From assembly GCF_014646115.1 (NCBI RefSeq), contig NZ_BMMV01000010.1, positions 1 to 64,000 on the forward strand: a DNA stretch of 64,000 bases. Direction: 5' to 3'. The position numbers were made by a program, and so were the translations under genes. Of this stretch, positions 48,566-57,453 are shown piece after piece (positions within the stretch are counted from its first letter, which is position 1; the number at the start of each line of letters is the position of its first letter). The notes beneath the pieces are model-generated. The model was not told the DNA's origin and ran no database searches. It saw nothing but the letters and a program-made list of their open reading frames with translations. Source of the DNA: Streptomyces camponoticapitis. GTDB taxonomy: Bacteria; Actinomycetota; Actinomycetes; Streptomycetales; Streptomycetaceae.

Positions 48566-51304
48566 ATGGTCATCCGCCGTCTCAGCTACCTGCTCGACCG
48601 GGAGCCGGACACCGGCAGCGCCCGCCTGCGGCCGCTCCGGTCGCCGGAGCCGCCGCCGGGGGGTGGGACAGGGGTTTCCGAGGATCTGCTCGCGCAGGTC
48701 GAGCAGATCCTCGACCTCACCCATCGCCGCACACCGCACGGGGTCCTCAGCTGCAGCCGGCTCCCGGCCGGCGGAAGCCTCCTGTGCAACGGCCGCGCCG
48801 ACGGCGAAGACCCCGACGGACAGCGGCAGTTCATCGAGATCCTGCACCTCCCGGCGGGCGCCGCCGGCTTCGACCGGATGTGGCCGATCGACACCTGGCG
48901 CTCCCGGTCATGGGAAAGTCCGGGGCCGGCCGACGAGCACGGGGACCCGCTGCCCGTTCCGGAAGGGCACTTCGGCCGCGAGATGCTCGTGCGCTTCGCC
49001 CAGGAGCAGTCCTCGCGCGTGGCGCCGTTCCTCGCCGACGTACGACGCCTGTGGGCCGACCCCGCGGGCCGGCAGATCGTCATCGCCGAGGAGGACCCGG
49101 AGACGATCGTCCGCTGGATCGCCCTCGCCTGCGCGTCGCTGCCCGAACACCGTGCCAGGGAGCTGACGTTCGTCACCGGCGCCGACGAACCGCACGAGGC
49201 GCCTCAGCAGATCATCGGGATCGGCCCCGACTCGTCCTTCGACCGGCACGATCCGCTGCTCGTCGGGCATCTGTACCGGGTCCACGACGGTCTCGGGGGG
49301 CCGGGCAGTCCGTACGTCCCCGATCCCTGGGCCGAGTTGACGGCCGCGCTGTGGCAGGCGGGGACGCCGCCGACACCCGGGGCCACCACCTTCTCGACGA
49401 GCCGGGCCGCCCCGCCCGGCCCGGCCGCCGTACCCTCCGCCGCGGGCTCATCGGCGTCCGGCGCCTCCTCGGCCGGTACGGCGGAGGCCGCCGACCCGTT
49501 CGACCTCGCCGCGCTCGTGCCCCAACTCCTGCGGATGGGAACGGCGTCGGGGGAGGGGTTCACCGCACTCCAGGGCGAGTCCCTGCACGCCGTGATCGCC
49601 TCGCTCGCCTCCGCCGCCCAGGACCCGGCCCAAGGAGCCCCGGCCGTGGAGGAGTTGACCCGGGTCTGCCAGGAACTCGGCAAACACTGCCCCGAGAGCG
49701 TCACCGACCCGCTGGCGCTCGCCCTCGCCCGACGGCGGCTCGCCGCCGCGCTGGACCAGGACACCGGACTCCGGCACGACCCGCTCGTCGGTCTGCCACT
49801 CGGCGAGGCGGCGCAGCGGTCGCTGCGCTCCGAGTTTGGAGCCCGCTTCGACAAGGGCCTCGGGCACAGACTGCGCGGTCCGGTCTCCGCCTGGGCCGGG
49901 CCACTGCATCTCGCGCTCGTCCTGCACGGCCCCCAGGGCTCCGGGGTCGAGGACGCGGTGAACAGACTCGTCCGGGTCCTGCTCCAGCCCCGTGTCCCCG
50001 AGTGCGCCGACGCGGTCGCCGTCCTGAAGAGCGTGGGCCACCAAGGGCTGAACCGACGCGTCCTCGCGAAGATCGCCGTCGAGACGTCGGGCCGACGGAG
50101 CCACCTCCTGCGGGAGTTGCTGATGTCGCCGCACGGCGAGTGGGTACGGTCCCGTCTCGACATCGCCCCGCCCTCCGTGCGCGTGGTCGAACTGGCCGTG
50201 CGGTGGGGTGGGCCGCCGCACCATCTGCGCGGCGTCGACCTGTTCGCGAAACTCGCCGAACCCGCGCCCGGGGCAGCCGTCTCGGCCGCGACCGACCCGC
50301 CGACTCTGGAGACCCTGTGGGGGCTCGTCTGGGGGGCGGGCCAGCCGGAGCGGCGAGACTTCCCGGCCATACTCCGCATCTGCGGCGCGGAGGCGGTTCT
50401 CGCCGCCAATCTCGGCACCCGGTTCCTGGCGTGGCTCACCTCGCCCGGACGGTTCGACCGTGAGCTCGTCGAGTTCGCCCAGGCGGTCCACCGCCGGCCG
50501 GAGCTGACCGGGCGGGAGCGCGCCACCGCTCAACTGCTCGTCACCGCCGACGACTTCGCACGGACGGGCCGCGCGCCCAGGGATGTCGTGGACAGCCTGG
50601 GCGAGCTGCGGCGGGCCGCCTCGCCCGTGGACGGGCCGGTGTGGGACGGCGTCCAGTACCTGCTGGCACGCGGCTTCGCCGCCCTCCCGCCCCAAGAGCT
50701 CTACCAGTCGGGCGCGCTGTCGTACCTCGCCACCGGCGAACCGGCGTTGCAGCAGCACTACCGGGCCGCCGTTCAGGCCGACTTCGCCGACGACGCCAAG
50801 ATCAGAGGCATGGCCGCACAGCCGGAGATCATCGCCGATCTCTTCTACGTGTGGCGCAAGGACCTGACCAGATCCTCCCGCGAATGGCACGCGATGGTCG
50901 ACGACCTGCTCCGGCAGACCATCGGTGTGGTGCTGCGCCGGATGAGCGACGAGCAGCGCGGCGCGGTCGCCACCCGGCTGGTGGGACGGTCGAACAACTG
51001 GCTTCAGAGCTGGCTGCGTTGGTCCCATCGCATGGCCGTCGGCGGCAGCCGGGACACCCAGCTCCCGGGCGCCCCCGCCTCGTACTCACCGGGACAGGGC
51101 CAGGGGCAAGGAGGGCAGGGTCACGGACCGGGGCAGCGGACCGGCCACGGAGAGGGCCACGGGCCCGGTCACCGTCCCGGGCAGCCGGGCCCCCCGCCCA
51201 CCCCGCATGTCCCCGGCCGGCCACCACCGCCCCCGTCGGGCGAGTTGCCCCCGCTCCCGCCCAAGTACCCGCCCGGGTACTCACCCTCGCATCCACCGCG
51301 CTGA
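48566..51304 (+). CDS. GTPase-associated protein 1 (GAP1)-like protein
   Basis: A 912-residue protein that I read as related to the GTPase-associated protein 1 family of actinobacterial signalling/conflict loci. Segments typical of the middle domain are VRWIALACASLPEHRARELTF and IIGIGPDSSFDRHDP (about 175-235). The long helical remainder (about 320-830) resembles repeats. The last 80 residues are proline-, glycine- and histidine-rich. There is no GTPase domain in the protein and no GTPase gene beside it, although the family name implies one. ATG 48566 lacks a clear ribosome site. First gene of a run leading into vWA, PP2C and kinase genes. Confidence 0.68.
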   Translation: MVIRRLSYLLDREPDTGSARLRPLRSPEPPPGGGTGVSEDLLAQVEQILDLTHRRTPHGVLSCSRLPAGGSLLCNGRADGEDPDGQRQFIEILHLPAGAAGFDRMWPIDTWRSRSWESPGPADEHGDPLPVPEGHFGREMLVRFAQEQSSRVAPFLADVRRLWADPAGRQIVIAEEDPETIVRWIALACASLPEHRARELTFVTGADEPHEAPQQIIGIGPDSSFDRHDPLLVGHLYRVHDGLGGPGSPYVPDPWAELTAALWQAGTPPTPGATTFSTSRAAPPGPAAVPSAAGSSASGASSAGTAEAADPFDLAALVPQLLRMGTASGEGFTALQGESLHAVIASLASAAQDPAQGAPAVEELTRVCQELGKHCPESVTDPLALALARRRLAAALDQDTGLRHDPLVGLPLGEAAQRSLRSEFGARFDKGLGHRLRGPVSAWAGPLHLALVLHGPQGSGVEDAVNRLVRVLLQPRVPECADAVAVLKSVGHQGLNRRVLAKIAVETSGRRSHLLRELLMSPHGEWVRSRLDIAPPSVRVVELAVRWGGPPHHLRGVDLFAKLAEPAPGAAVSAATDPPTLETLWGLVWGAGQPERRDFPAILRICGAEAVLAANLGTRFLAWLTSPGRFDRELVEFAQAVHRRPELTGRERATAQLLVTADDFARTGRAPRDVVDSLGELRRAASPVDGPVWDGVQYLLARGFAALPPQELYQSGALSYLATGEPALQQHYRAAVQADFADDAKIRGMAAQPEIIADLFYVWRKDLTRSSREWHAMVDDLLRQTIGVVLRRMSDEQRGAVATRLVGRSNNWLQSWLRWSHRMAVGGSRDTQLPGAPASYSPGQGQGQGGQGHGPGQRTGHGEGHGPGHRPGQPGPPPTPHVPGRPPPPPSGELPPLPPKYPPGYSPSHPPR

Positions 51305-51473
51305 CCGGGGGCGCTCAATATCCCTGCTCAGCACACGTACCCGGGCACCCTCAACTAGGCTTTCGGGCCTAGGCTTTCAGCGCCACCACAACACCGCACA
51401 CACATCACCACCGGACGCACCACACAGGCAGAACCAGGCGTGCGAACGGGCCGCCTCGGGGGAGAGGACCAGC
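51305..51473 (+). promoter_or_regulatory. leader of the vWA gene with direct repeat and CA-rich tract
   Basis: CTAGGCTTTC occurs twice (51355-51364 and 51369-51378). It is followed by a CA-rich, G/T-poor stretch (about 51385-51440, CACCACAACACCGCACACAC and similar). A promoter or operator is possible at the repeat. The CA-rich part resembles the spacer before the kinase gene. Confidence 0.4.
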
Positions 51474-52163
51474 GTGACCATCATTCTCGACGTGCCCGGC
51501 GGCAGCATGGCCAGCCGCCCGGCACACTTCATCTGGATGCTCGACTGCTCGGGCTCCATGGGAGTGAACGGCAAGATCGGCGAATTGAACTTCGCCATCC
51601 GTGAGGCCATTCCGGAGATGCAGCAGGCCGCCCAGTCCAACCCGGCCGCCTCACTGCTCGTCCGCGCCATCTCCTTCGCCAGCGGGGCGAGTTGGCACAT
51701 CGAGGAGCCCACCCCCGTGGACCGGTTCACCTGGGACGACGTGCACACCTACGGCGCCACGGACATGGGCGCCGCCTTCCGGATGGCCGCCGCCGCGCTC
51801 CAGACCCCGCCGATGCCGCAGCGCGCCCTGCCGCCCGTCCTGGCCCTCGTCTCCGACGGCCAGCCGACCGACGACTGGCGCTCGGGACTGCGCGCCATCG
51901 ACGACACGCCGTGGGGCAAGCGTGCCGTGCGCGTCGCGGTCGCGATCGGCGACGACGCGGACAAGAGCATGCTCAAGGAGTTTCTGGGCAATCCCGAACT
52001 CGAACCGCTGCTCGCCAAGAACCCGCGCCAGCTGGCCGCCGCGATCCGCTGGATGTCCACCGCGGTGGTGAAGGAGGCGTCGGCGCCGAAGATCGAGGAC
52101 GCCGCACCCGTGAACGTCTCGCCCGTCGTGCCGCTCACCAAGGACGAGACCGACATCTGGTGA
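51474..52163 (+). CDS. von Willebrand factor A (vWA) domain protein
   Basis: A 229-residue vWA protein, almost entirely one domain (about 17-205). MIDAS motif DCSGSMG (D24, S26, S28), the threonine ATDMG and the aspartate SDGQPTDDW complete a metal site that normally binds a partner's acidic residue. GTG at 51474 has GGGAGAGG upstream. Its stop overlaps the start of the PP2C gene by 4 bp, so the two are made together. In related loci the vWA protein is thought to scaffold or gate the kinase/effector set. Confidence 0.92.
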   Translation: MTIILDVPGGSMASRPAHFIWMLDCSGSMGVNGKIGELNFAIREAIPEMQQAAQSNPAASLLVRAISFASGASWHIEEPTPVDRFTWDDVHTYGATDMGAAFRMAAAALQTPPMPQRALPPVLALVSDGQPTDDWRSGLRAIDDTPWGKRAVRVAVAIGDDADKSMLKEFLGNPELEPLLAKNPRQLAAAIRWMSTAVVKEASAPKIEDAAPVNVSPVVPLTKDETDIW

Positions 52164-53065
52164 GCGCCACCGGGACATCCGCCGCTGTGTGGGAACTCCT
52201 CGACGGGGGAGTCAAAGGAGTCGCCAAGAAGTTCAGCCAGGACCGGGGCCAGGCCCTCGTCACCGCGGGCGGCCGGGCCGTTGTGCTGGCCGTCGCCGAC
52301 GGCCACGGGTCGCGCGCGCACTTCCGCAGTGAGATGGGCGCGCGCTGGGCCGTGGAGAAGTTCACCTCCTGCGCCCGGGTGTACGCGCAGGAGGCCGTAC
52401 GGCGCGGGGACGACGCGGCGAACCTGCCCCGGCTGCTCGCCGAGGCCCGTACCCTCCCGCAACAGGTCGTGCACGCCTGGCGCCGCCGTGTCCTGACGCA
52501 CGAGGCGAACTCCCCGGCGCACGGCGGAAACACCACGTCGAGCGGTCCGGCCCCGGCAGCCGCCGGGGGATCCGCGCCGGAGGCCGACCTCGCCGTCTAC
52601 GGCAGCACGCTGATAGGAGTCGTACTCACCGAACGGCTCCTGGTCTGCTGGCAGTTGGGAGACGGTGACATCGTCCTCGTCGACGAGGACGGCACGACCC
52701 GGATGCCGCTGTACACCGGCCCCGACATGGGCGACGAGACCGAATCGCTCTGCGAGCCCGAGGCCTGGCGCAAGGCGCGGCTGCACTGGCAGCCGCTGAC
52801 CGGCGGCGGGCCGCCGCCGGGCGTGCTGATCTCCACCGACGGACTCTCCAAGAGCTTCGCCGACCACGAGGGGTTCCTCGCCTTCGCGAGCGGGGTGCGC
52901 TCGCGCGCCGCGTCGCACGGCGTCGCGGCCGTCCAGGCCCAACTCCCCGACTGGCTGGGCCACGCGGCGAAATACTCCGGCGACGACGCGACGCTGGCGG
53001 GCGCCTTCCCGGTGATCGGCCGCACCCCCGCCCGCCCCGGCCCCGACAACGACGACTCGCACTGA
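52160..53065 (+). CDS. PP2C-family serine/threonine phosphatase
   Basis: A 301-residue PP2C (PPM) phosphatase. Metal-binding motifs are AVADGHGSRAHF (about 50-61), STDGLSKSF and GDDATLAGAF near the end. A 30-residue glycine/alanine-rich insert sits mid-domain. The start GTG overlaps the vWA stop (GTGA). It probably reverses phosphorylation by the kinase at 53222. Ends with GDNDDSH, a stretch whose coding DNA recurs 140 bp downstream. Confidence 0.92.
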   Translation: MSATGTSAAVWELLDGGVKGVAKKFSQDRGQALVTAGGRAVVLAVADGHGSRAHFRSEMGARWAVEKFTSCARVYAQEAVRRGDDAANLPRLLAEARTLPQQVVHAWRRRVLTHEANSPAHGGNTTSSGPAPAAAGGSAPEADLAVYGSTLIGVVLTERLLVCWQLGDGDIVLVDEDGTTRMPLYTGPDMGDETESLCEPEAWRKARLHWQPLTGGGPPPGVLISTDGLSKSFADHEGFLAFASGVRSRAASHGVAAVQAQLPDWLGHAAKYSGDDATLAGAFPVIGRTPARPGPDNDDSH

Positions 53066-53211
53066 CGCAGACACTCACCGACCCACACACGTCCCCACCC
53101 ACACACGCGCCAACGACCCACACACGCGGCAACGACACACACAAGCACCGACGACGCACGCGCACGCCGACGTGGACACGCACCCACAACGCGGACTCGC
53201 ACTGAAGCAGA
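53054..53211. repeat. direct repeats flanking a CA-rich spacer
   Basis: GACTCGCACTGACGCAGA (53054-53071, the end of the PP2C gene) recurs as GACTCGCACTGAAGCAGA (53194-53211) just before the kinase gene, 17 of 18 identical and 140 bp apart. The DNA between is made of imperfect ACCCACACACG units, with few T. This looks like a local duplication or slippage expansion that pushed the kinase gene away from the phosphatase. Confidence 0.6.
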
Positions 53212-53221
53212 GAGGTACAGC

Positions 53222-54571
53222 ATGGCGAACGGCATGCTCGCAGCCGGACAGACCCTGGTCACCGAAGCCGGGGAGCAGGTCACCGTCGCCGAGCTCTTCG
53301 GCTCGGGCGGCCAGGGCGAGGTCTACCGGGTGCGGACGCCGCACGGCGACCGGGCCGTGAAGTGGTACTACCCGCAACTGGCCGACGCCAGGCAGCGGCA
53401 GATCCTCGAAGGGCTCATCCACCACGGCTGGGGCGACGACCGGTTCCTCTGGCCGCAGACGGTCGTGATGGACCCGTCGGCCTCGTACCCGGGCTTCGGC
53501 TATCTGATGGACGTACGGCCCCAGCGCTTCCACGACCTGCCCGCCCTCTTCCGCCGTGACGCCTCCGTGGCGGCGACCACCCTGCGTACGCTCGTCGCCG
53601 CCGCACTGCACACCGTCGAGGCGTACTTCACCCTGCACTCCAAGGGCATCGCCTACCGCGACATCAACTGGGGCAACATCTTCTTCGACCCGACCACCGG
53701 CGATGTGCTGGTGTGCGACAACGACAACGCCGTGGTGGACGGCGAAGCCGCCGCCGTGGCCGGGACGATGGACTTCATGGCCCCCGAGCTGGTGCGCGGT
53801 GACAAGGGCGCGCAGCCCGGCATCCAGACCGACCTGCACTCGCTCGCCGTGCTGCTCTTCCTGCTCCTGATGAACCATCACCCGCTCGACGGCGCACAGG
53901 CGTTGAAGATCCGCTGCATGGACGAGGCGGCCAAGCGCAAGATGTACGGCACCCACCCGCTGTTCATCTACGACCCCGCCGACACGGGCAACAGGCCCGT
54001 GCCCGGCGAGCACCCGACCGTCATCGCGACGTGGGGCGCGCTGCCGAAGATCCTGCGGGACCTGTTCGTGCAGACCTTCACCCGGGGACTCGACACGCCG
54101 TCCATGCGGGTCCGCGAGTCCCAGTGGCGGGACGCGCTGAGCCGGGTGCTGGACGCGATCACCATCTGCGCGTCCTGCGGCCGGCAGAACATGACCCAGC
54201 CCGACGGCCCGGCCCCCGACTGCTGGAAGTGCGGCAACACGGTCCTGCTTCCCCCGAAGCTCGAAGTCGTCACCGGCCGGGGCGCCCTGCGTACCCGCCG
54301 GGGCATCCGGCTCGACCCACAGGCGCGGGTGTACGCCCACCATCTGGTGGACGACCCGGAGCGGCACGACTTCACCGCCGTGGTGGGGGAGATGACCGAA
54401 CACCCGCAGCAGCGCGGGCGGTTCGGGCTCACCAACCGTTCGACGCTCCAGTGGACGGTCCGCCGTGACGACGGCACGGTCCAGGAGGTCGGCCCCGGGC
54501 GCACCGTGGCACTGCGCCCCGGGCTGCTGCTGGAGTTCGGCGGCGGCACGGAGGCGGAGGTCCACGCCTGA
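53222..54571 (+). CDS. protein kinase with zinc ribbon and C-terminal beta domain
   Basis: A 449-residue Ser/Thr-type kinase. Glycine loop FGSGGQGEVY (26-35), catalytic-lysine K47 in RAVKWY, catalytic loop YRDINWGN (145-152; D147, N152), and metal loop CDNDN with D166, i.e. DND in place of DFG. A zinc ribbon with C316, C319, C334 and C337 (CASCG, CWKCG) follows, then a beta-rich C-terminal part (about 345-449) that resembles an FHA or similar phosphopeptide-type domain. No TM helix, so it is soluble. ATG at 53222 has AGAGAGG upstream. Follows the PP2C gene; likely acts on neighbours in this cluster. Confidence 0.9.
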   Translation: MANGMLAAGQTLVTEAGEQVTVAELFGSGGQGEVYRVRTPHGDRAVKWYYPQLADARQRQILEGLIHHGWGDDRFLWPQTVVMDPSASYPGFGYLMDVRPQRFHDLPALFRRDASVAATTLRTLVAAALHTVEAYFTLHSKGIAYRDINWGNIFFDPTTGDVLVCDNDNAVVDGEAAAVAGTMDFMAPELVRGDKGAQPGIQTDLHSLAVLLFLLLMNHHPLDGAQALKIRCMDEAAKRKMYGTHPLFIYDPADTGNRPVPGEHPTVIATWGALPKILRDLFVQTFTRGLDTPSMRVRESQWRDALSRVLDAITICASCGRQNMTQPDGPAPDCWKCGNTVLLPPKLEVVTGRGALRTRRGIRLDPQARVYAHHLVDDPERHDFTAVVGEMTEHPQQRGRFGLTNRSTLQWTVRRDDGTVQEVGPGRTVALRPGLLLEFGGGTEAEVHA

Positions 54572-54629
54572 CAGCGCGACGGGTGGCCCCGCGCCACCCG
54601 TACCACTGACAGCGGCCGGGACGGGGGAC

Positions 54630-54662
54630 GGGGCTGTAGCCGGGCTTCGAAGGCTCAGCCCC
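54630..54662. terminator. hairpin between convergent operons
   Basis: GGGGCTG-TAGCC and GGCT-CAGCCCC form a stem around GGGCTTCGAA, right before the stop codon of the leftward FN3-like gene. Likely serves both directions. Confidence 0.55.
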
Positions 54663-54664
54663 CG

Positions 54665-56863
54665 CTACGCCCGGGGCAGCCAGCGGCGCCACCACGGGCG
54701 GCCACGGGGCGCGCCCCCACTGCTCCACGGCGTCCACGGGAACGACAGCAGTGCCAGGCCGCGGCTGTTGCGAGGAGGCTGAGGGGGCGGCTCGGGCAGA
54801 TGCGGCAGCGATGTCGTCGCCGGGACCGCCGGAATGGAGACCGCGTCCGGGCGGGGCACCGCGCTCACCTCGACGCGGCAGGGCCGGCCGGTCAGCGGGA
54901 TCTCGACGCGCCGCTCGGCCAGATAGCGGCTGCGCGCCACCCGCGTCTCCTGCCGCCGCCCCTCCTGCTCCCACACCACCAGCACGAGGACCGCGGGCTC
55001 GGGCCAGCGGAACCGCAGCTCCGCCGTGCCCGGCACCGTTCGACGAGCCGTCAGGTCCTCGACCGTGCCGGGCCGTTCGACCAGCACGCTCGACCCGGCC
55101 ACCGCCCTGTCACCGAGCACGCTGACCGGCGTCATCCGGACCCGGGTACGCACCTCGGGCACCACACTCACCGGGCCCTCACCCGGTGCCGACAGCGCGG
55201 CCGGAGTACCTGACACATCGTCACCCACGGTCGTCGCCGGACCCGGCCACTCCACCAGACGGCCGTTCCCCCGCGCCGGCGGACGCCAGTCGATGGTCAC
55301 GGTGCCGTCTTCGAGGCGCTGTACGGTGACGTCCTCCACCGGCGAGGGCCAGTCCACGGCGGTCGCCGCGACACGCAGCCCCGGCGACCACACCAACTCC
55401 CCGCCGTCGCCCGGCAGATCGGGGACCGCAGGGTAGCCGCACGAGATCTCGTACAGATACGTTCCGGGCCGCAGCGGGCGGTCCACGAACCCCTTGGGTC
55501 CGGCCGGCACCGTCAACCCGTCGACCGGTACACCGTCCGTCGGCTCCCCGGAGGGCTCCGCCTGCCCGGCCCGGCGCGGCATCGAACGCACCGCCCTGAA
55601 CCCGGTGGCCGCCGGGTGCGCGCGCCACTCCAGCCGTACGCCGTCGGGCACCGGCACCGCGCGGACCTCCTCCACGTCCGGCACCAGCAGCACAGCGGCG
55701 GTGATCCGCGGCACCCCCGCCAACTGTCCCCGGCGCAGCGGCAGTACGGCGTACCGCACCCGCCTGCCGATCGGGGCGTCCGGGTCGAGCACCGAGAGCG
55801 AGGAGTCCGTGTACGGCACCTCGACGGTCCGCTCGGGCGCGCCGTCCATGAACCGGAGCACCCGGTAGGAGACCGGGCCCCCGAGCCGGGCGGTGTCACG
55901 CGGCAGCCGCGCCGCCGTCCATCCGAGCGTGACGGCCCGCCGCTCGACGGTCACCCGCAGCGCCGAGTCGACGGGCTCCCGCGCGTCGGCGGAGTGCCGC
56001 TCGTCCGCGAGCAGCGTGGCGGCGCCCAGCAGGCCCGCCATCGCCCGCTCGTCGTCGGCCGCCCGCCGCACCGCCGCGAGCCAGGAGACCGTCGCCGCGC
56101 GCAGCTCGCCGAGCGTCCCGAGCCGCCGCGCCTCGGCCATCAGCCGGTCCACCGCCGCCGCCCGGTCGTTCAGCCGGGTCCGGAGATTCGCGAGGACATG
56201 GTCGGTCGGCTGTGCCGGGAGGAGATCGGCGATCCGCTGGGCCTCCCGCAGCCGGTCACCGGGCCACACCTCGTTGATCGACTCGGCCGCGTCACGGACC
56301 GGCCCCTTGCCCATGAAGCCCGCCGCGACGGCGGACGCCAGCGCCGCGGCGTCCGTGCTGTGCACCCCGAGCGCCTCCGCCGCCTCCGCGGTCGGCCCCC
56401 CGGCCCTGTCCTTCAGCTCGCGGCACACCTGCCAGAGCACGATGCGGCGCGGCCCCATCGGATCGTCACGGACGACGGTCTCCATGGTGTCCATCAGGGC
56501 CGCGGCCGTCCCGGCCCGCGGATCGGTCGAGGTACGCCAGCGCTCGGCCGTCTCCTGGACGTGGCGCAGGTCCACCCGCGTCCACGCACGCCCTCTGGCC
56601 GGGAACCACAGGCCGTCCAGGATCCGGAACCCGTCGTCCGTCGTGGCCTTGGGCAGCGTCGCGAACGGACTCGTGCCGGCTTCCACGGCCGGCCCCCGCA
56701 GCAGATCCGCTGCATGCCGGAACCCCAGCCGGCTGATCACCGAGTCCAGGTCGGCGAAGCCCCGCATACCGGGGAACTGCGGCAGTACGGGCAGCGGCAG
56801 CCGCCGCCCGTCCGTACCGCCGCTCGTGCCTTCCGCCCGTGCACCGGGCCGCCACCGCTCCAC
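54665..56863 (-). CDS. large FN3-like protein of the GAP1/kinase locus
   Basis: A 732-residue protein without signal peptide or TM helix. The N-terminal third (about 25-275) is helical with conserved-looking ISRLGFRHAADLLRGP and MDTMETVVRDDPMGPRRIVLW (in parts). The rest (about 290-680) is a series of beta-sandwich segments of fibronectin-III style (VRLEWRAHPAATGFRAVRS, VTIDWRPPARG, AELRFRWPEPAVLVLVVWEQ). The last 40 residues are proline/tryptophan-rich. It resembles proteins that accompany GAP1/vWA/kinase loci in Streptomyces, perhaps as adaptor or effector. GTG at 56863 has GAGAGGA about 9 bases upstream; the start is uncertain. Function unknown. Confidence 0.6.
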   Translation of the reverse strand: MERWRPGARAEGTSGGTDGRRLPLPVLPQFPGMRGFADLDSVISRLGFRHAADLLRGPAVEAGTSPFATLPKATTDDGFRILDGLWFPARGRAWTRVDLRHVQETAERWRTSTDPRAGTAAALMDTMETVVRDDPMGPRRIVLWQVCRELKDRAGGPTAEAAEALGVHSTDAAALASAVAAGFMGKGPVRDAAESINEVWPGDRLREAQRIADLLPAQPTDHVLANLRTRLNDRAAAVDRLMAEARRLGTLGELRAATVSWLAAVRRAADDERAMAGLLGAATLLADERHSADAREPVDSALRVTVERRAVTLGWTAARLPRDTARLGGPVSYRVLRFMDGAPERTVEVPYTDSSLSVLDPDAPIGRRVRYAVLPLRRGQLAGVPRITAAVLLVPDVEEVRAVPVPDGVRLEWRAHPAATGFRAVRSMPRRAGQAEPSGEPTDGVPVDGLTVPAGPKGFVDRPLRPGTYLYEISCGYPAVPDLPGDGGELVWSPGLRVAATAVDWPSPVEDVTVQRLEDGTVTIDWRPPARGNGRLVEWPGPATTVGDDVSGTPAALSAPGEGPVSVVPEVRTRVRMTPVSVLGDRAVAGSSVLVERPGTVEDLTARRTVPGTAELRFRWPEPAVLVLVVWEQEGRRQETRVARSRYLAERRVEIPLTGRPCRVEVSAVPRPDAVSIPAVPATTSLPHLPEPPPQPPRNSRGLALLSFPWTPWSSGGAPRGRPWWRRWLPRA

Positions 56864-56928
56864 GCCGTGGGTCCTCTCGTTCGTCGCGGCACCAGGGCCG
56901 GTTCTCACACCGGCACCGGGCCGCCCGG

Positions 56929-57453
56929 TCAGCGGGGCGAGGTGTAGAAGTAGATCCGGATGATCGCGGTGTTGGCGGGCTCGCCGAGATCGTGGAAGTC
57001 GTCCGTCGCCGTCTTCTTGGAGAACATCCCCGGACGGGCCTCGCTGAGCAGCGAGTTGACCCGGTGCGCGTACTCCGTGCCGCCCTGGCTGCCACCGAAG
57101 GTCAGGACCAGCGCGGCGGTGCGCCCAGGCCATTTCTTCGTGCCCTTGTTGATCTGGGAGACGATGTCCTTGGTCTCGCCGCCCCTCACCCGGATCTGCT
57201 GCGGCTTCAGCTCCACCGACCTCGGCCCGGCGGGGGACGAGGTCGGCGACGGTGAGGGCGAGGCGGAGCGGGACGGCGACGGTTTGCCGCCTGCGCGGGC
57301 GGCCAGCGGGTCCGGGCGGTCCGCCATCGACACCAGGGCGAGCACCAGTACCAGGTCGGCGAAGAGCCAGCCGGCCAGCATGATGACGCCGGGCCGCCCG
57401 CCGCGCCGTACCCGTCCCGCCAGTTGGCCCACCCGGCGTACGGGACGGCTCAC
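56929..57453 (-). CDS. single-TM protein with MotB/ExbD/ZorB-like membrane aspartate
   Basis: A 174-residue membrane protein. A basic N-terminus is followed by one TM helix (about 22-44: GVIMLAGWLFADLVLVLALV), whose D33 sits where MotB, TolR/ExbD and ZorB carry their ion-coupling aspartate. A serine/proline-rich linker (58-80) leads to a small extracytoplasmic alpha/beta domain (about 85-174; ALVLTFGG, RVNSLLSEARP, AIIRIYFYTSPR) reminiscent of an OmpA-type fold. GTG overlaps the end of the coiled-coil gene by GTGA, so the two products are probably a complex. The assignment is by pattern, not by search. Confidence 0.62.
   Translation of the reverse strand: MSRPVRRVGQLAGRVRRGGRPGVIMLAGWLFADLVLVLALVSMADRPDPLAARAGGKPSPSRSASPSPSPTSSPAGPRSVELKPQQIRVRGGETKDIVSQINKGTKKWPGRTAALVLTFGGSQGGTEYAHRVNSLLSEARPGMFSKKTATDDFHDLGEPANTAIIRIYFYTSPR

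Noticed and set aside
53066..53205. Possible CRISPR array or microsatellite gene in the CA-rich spacer
   Set aside because: Units are short, imperfect and without regular spacers. No cas gene is in the window and no start codon with ribosome site precedes a useful frame.
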